From positions 372,001 through 436,000 of the forward strand of contig NZ_CP040022.1 in the NCBI RefSeq assembly GCF_005280275.1: 64,000 bases of DNA. The letters are read 5' to 3'. The stretch's first letter is position 1; the number at the start of each line of letters is the position of its first letter. The position numbers and the translations under genes are program-made. The notes below the pieces were generated by a model, which was given only the letters and a program-made list of their open reading frames with translations, was not told the origin of the DNA and searched no databases. Positions 62,306 through 64,000 of the stretch are shown piece by piece. The DNA is from Salinivibrio kushneri. GTDB lineage: Bacteria; Pseudomonadota; Gammaproteobacteria; Enterobacterales; Vibrionaceae.

Positions 62306-64000
62306 ATGTTTAAGTCAAAGTTACTAAGAAAGAGTGAGGGTGCACTACAGCAAGTCCTCGATCAAGCCATCGATGCGATTGTGACGATTGACCACCACAA
62401 TAACATCACCTACTACAATCCCGCCGCTGAGCGTTTGTGGGGGTATCGTCCCGATGAGGTCCTCGGTAAAAACGTGAAAATGCTGGTGCCGAGAATGTAT
62501 CAGGCGAATCACGACAGCTATGTGAATAACAACCGAAATACCGGTGAGGACAAGATTGTTGGCACATCGCGCGATGTTCAGGTTGAACGTAAAGATGGCG
62601 GTATCGCATGGTGTAACCTTTCGTTATCGAAAGTCCAAGTTGGCAAGCACATCCACTATACCGCGTTTGTAAAAGACATCAGCAAACAGAAAGAGTCTCA
62701 AGAAATCATTAATCAAACCCTCGAACAGTGTATTGATGCAGTCGTCACGATTAACAGCAAGAATGAAGTGATCTTTTTCAATAAAGCGGCTGAAGCATTG
62801 TGGGGATGTAAACGAGACGAGGTGTTGGGCAAAAATGTGAAAATGCTGGTGCCTGCTGAGATCCAATCTAGACACGATCAATTTGTGAACGCCAACAGGG
62901 AAACTGGCCAAGACAAAATCGTGGGCACGTCACGCGATATTGAATTACACACTTTTGACGGCCAAACGATATGGGCAAACCTATCTCTATCTCGGGTCAA
63001 ACTCGACAGCGGTGATATTCTCTACACTGCGTTTGTGAAAGACATCGACGCGCAGAAAAAGCAGCAAGAAGAATTTAAGGTACTGTCACTGGTGGCTAAC
63101 GGGACGGATAACTCAGTGATTATCACCGACCCCAATGGCTTGGTTGAGTATGTGAACCCTGGGTTTACCAACATGACGGGCTATACCTTGGAAGACATGA
63201 TTGGCAAAAAGCCGGGGCATGTATTGCAAGGCAAGAACACAAGCCCAGAAACCGTGGCGCGTATTCGGCATAACCTTGATAATAACCAGCCTTTTTACGA
63301 AGAAATACTCAACTATACCAAAGCGGGTGAACCTTACTGGATCTCGTTATCGATTAACCCAATTTTTGGTCATGATGGTCAAGTCGAGCGGTATATCTCG
63401 GTGCAGGCGAATGTTAATGCGACCAAATCTGAAGCGGTGGAGAATGATGCTCGTCTAAAAGCGATTTCCGAAAGTAACATCGTGATTGAATGTGACTCGC
63501 AAGGACACTTTGAGTTGATCAATAGTCATGGCTTAAATGCCCTTGGAGAAAAGAGTCTGGACGCATGCCAACGCCGTTACCGCGACTTAAAAGGGTTAGT
63601 CGGTGATTACGATCTACAACGTCTCCAATCTGGCCAAGTCATTCAGCAGCATTTTACCTGTGAACATGAGCACAAGCGTGTGACGGTCGAAGCTGTAATG
63701 TCACCTGTGTTAGATGACGATGGAAAGCTTTCCAAAACTATCGTTTATGGCTCTGATGTGAGTGAACGGAACGCGGTGATCAGCGACACGCATGGGTCGA
63801 TGGTGCAAATTCTAGATAGCATTGGCACCATTACAGGGACGATTAACGGCATTTCTGACCAAACCAATTTACTTGCCCTTAATGCGGCGATTGAATCTGC
63901 TCGAGCTGGGGATGCGGGCCGAGGATTTGCTGTGGTAGCGGATGAGGTACGTGCGCTGGCACAAAAAACCACCGCATCGGCGTCAGAAATCAGTGGCCTC
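62306..64000 (+). CDS. Multi-PAS methyl-accepting chemotaxis protein (C-terminus cut by window edge)
   Basis: The frame from ATG 62306 is open for 565 codons to the window end. GGGAGG seven bases upstream fixes the start. It has no signal or membrane segment in this part. It carries two near-duplicate PAS domains (about 12-130 and 133-250, both with [11 protein letters not shown] and DKIVGTSRD), a third PAS (about 256-370, [20 protein letters not shown]) and a fourth weaker one (about 385-480). A chemoreceptor signalling domain follows (from about 490, tip [20 protein letters not shown]). It probably senses redox or a bound cofactor in the cytoplasm and feeds CheA. The motif needed for a LOV flavin photosensor (GRNCRFLQG) is absent. 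Confidence 0.9.
   Translation, partial: MFKSKLLRKSEGALQQVLDQAIDAIVTIDHHNNITYYNPAAERLWGYRPDEVLGKNVKMLVPRMYQANHDSYVNNNRNTGEDKIVGTSRDVQVERKDGGIAWCNLSLSKVQVGKHIHYTAFVKDISKQKESQEIINQTLEQCIDAVVTINSKNEVIFFNKAAEALWGCKRDEVLGKNVKMLVPAEIQSRHDQFVNANRETGQDKIVGTSRDIELHTFDGQTIWANLSLSRVKLDSGDILYTAFVKDIDAQKKQQEEFKVLSLVANGTDNSVIITDPNGLVEYVNPGFTNMTGYTLEDMIGKKPGHVLQGKNTSPETVARIRHNLDNNQPFYEEILNYTKAGEPYWISLSINPIFGHDGQVERYISVQANVNATKSEAVENDARLKAISESNIVIECDSQGHFELINSHGLNALGEKSLDACQRRYRDLKGLVGDYDLQRLQSGQVIQQHFTCEHEHKRVTVEAVMSPVLDDDGKLSKTIVYGSDVSERNAVISDTHGSMVQILDSIGTITGTINGISDQTNLLALNAAIESARAGDAGRGFAVVADEVRALAQKTTASASEISGL

Noticed and set aside
63080-63420. Third PAS domain as a LOV blue-light sensor
   Set aside because: The flavin-binding cysteine motif is missing ([10 protein letters not shown] in its place).
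1-64000. tRNA or rRNA genes
   Set aside because: I saw no cloverleaf-like or rRNA-like sequence while reading either strand.

Overview
The window comes from a gamma-proteobacterium of the family Vibrionaceae. It carries the replication and partition locus of the second chromosome of that family: rctB at 24608-26587, oriCII-type iterons at 26844-26970, parA2-parB2 at 27942-30131, and eight parS2-type palindromes (TTTACA-N-TGTAAA). Base composition looks close to 50% G+C, higher than most Vibrio, so Salinivibrio or a Grimontia/Enterovibrio-like relative is my guess. The genus call is inference.

Layout. (1) 1-4415, minus strand: a six-gene TonB2-type energy transduction operon (DUF3450 protein, TtpC, ExbB2, ExbD2, TonB2, TPR protein), with all junctions overlapping. 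(2) 4628-14385: an accessory island studded with about eleven REP palindromes. It holds a REP-associated tyrosine transposase (RAYT), a tandem array of 122-bp units that each pair a REP with a copy of the RAYT 3' end, a complete type I restriction-modification system (hsdM-hsdS-hsdR) and two AT-rich genes of unknown function. (3) 14386-24327: ordinary chromosomal genes, namely homocysteine methyltransferase, a soluble zinc-binding chemoreceptor, a K+ channel, thiD under a TPP riboswitch, a DUF3081-like protein, a HAD phosphatase, a GGDEF-EAL protein, a GNAT and an EamA transporter. (4) 24463-34311: the chromosome II replication and partition locus with tmcA and a FapA-like protein. (5) 34314-42394, minus strand: a Lap-type biofilm adhesin secretion and control operon (LapC, LapE, OmpA lipoprotein, LapG, LapD, LapB), with no adhesin gene in the window. 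(6) 42639-46362: pdxH, a PAS-LuxR regulator, a possible small RNA and an exported PEGA/FGE-sulfatase-type protein. (7) 46588-46816: a second small cluster of RctB-type sites about 20 kb from the origin. (8) 46937-53345: the proline utilisation locus (AraC regulator, putA, a degenerate aldehyde dehydrogenase-like protein, putP). (9) 53420-64000: a Reg_prop-GGDEF diguanylate cyclase, a GntR/UTRA regulator, a YieH-like phosphatase, an FAH-family protein, a DUF1415 protein, CreA, two unknown exported or membrane proteins, a GFA-family protein, a decayed GNAT pseudogene and a multi-PAS chemoreceptor cut by the window end.

How it works together. The centre of the window is a replication and partition centre: RctB binds the phased 12-mers, ParB2 loads on parS2 sites spread over about 45 kb, and ParA2 moves the complex. 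Cyclic-di-GMP control recurs (GGDEF-EAL, LapD, Reg_prop-GGDEF), and the Lap operon is its likely surface-attachment output. The least explained elements are the RAYT/REP tandem array and the second RctB-like site cluster at 46.6-46.8 kb.
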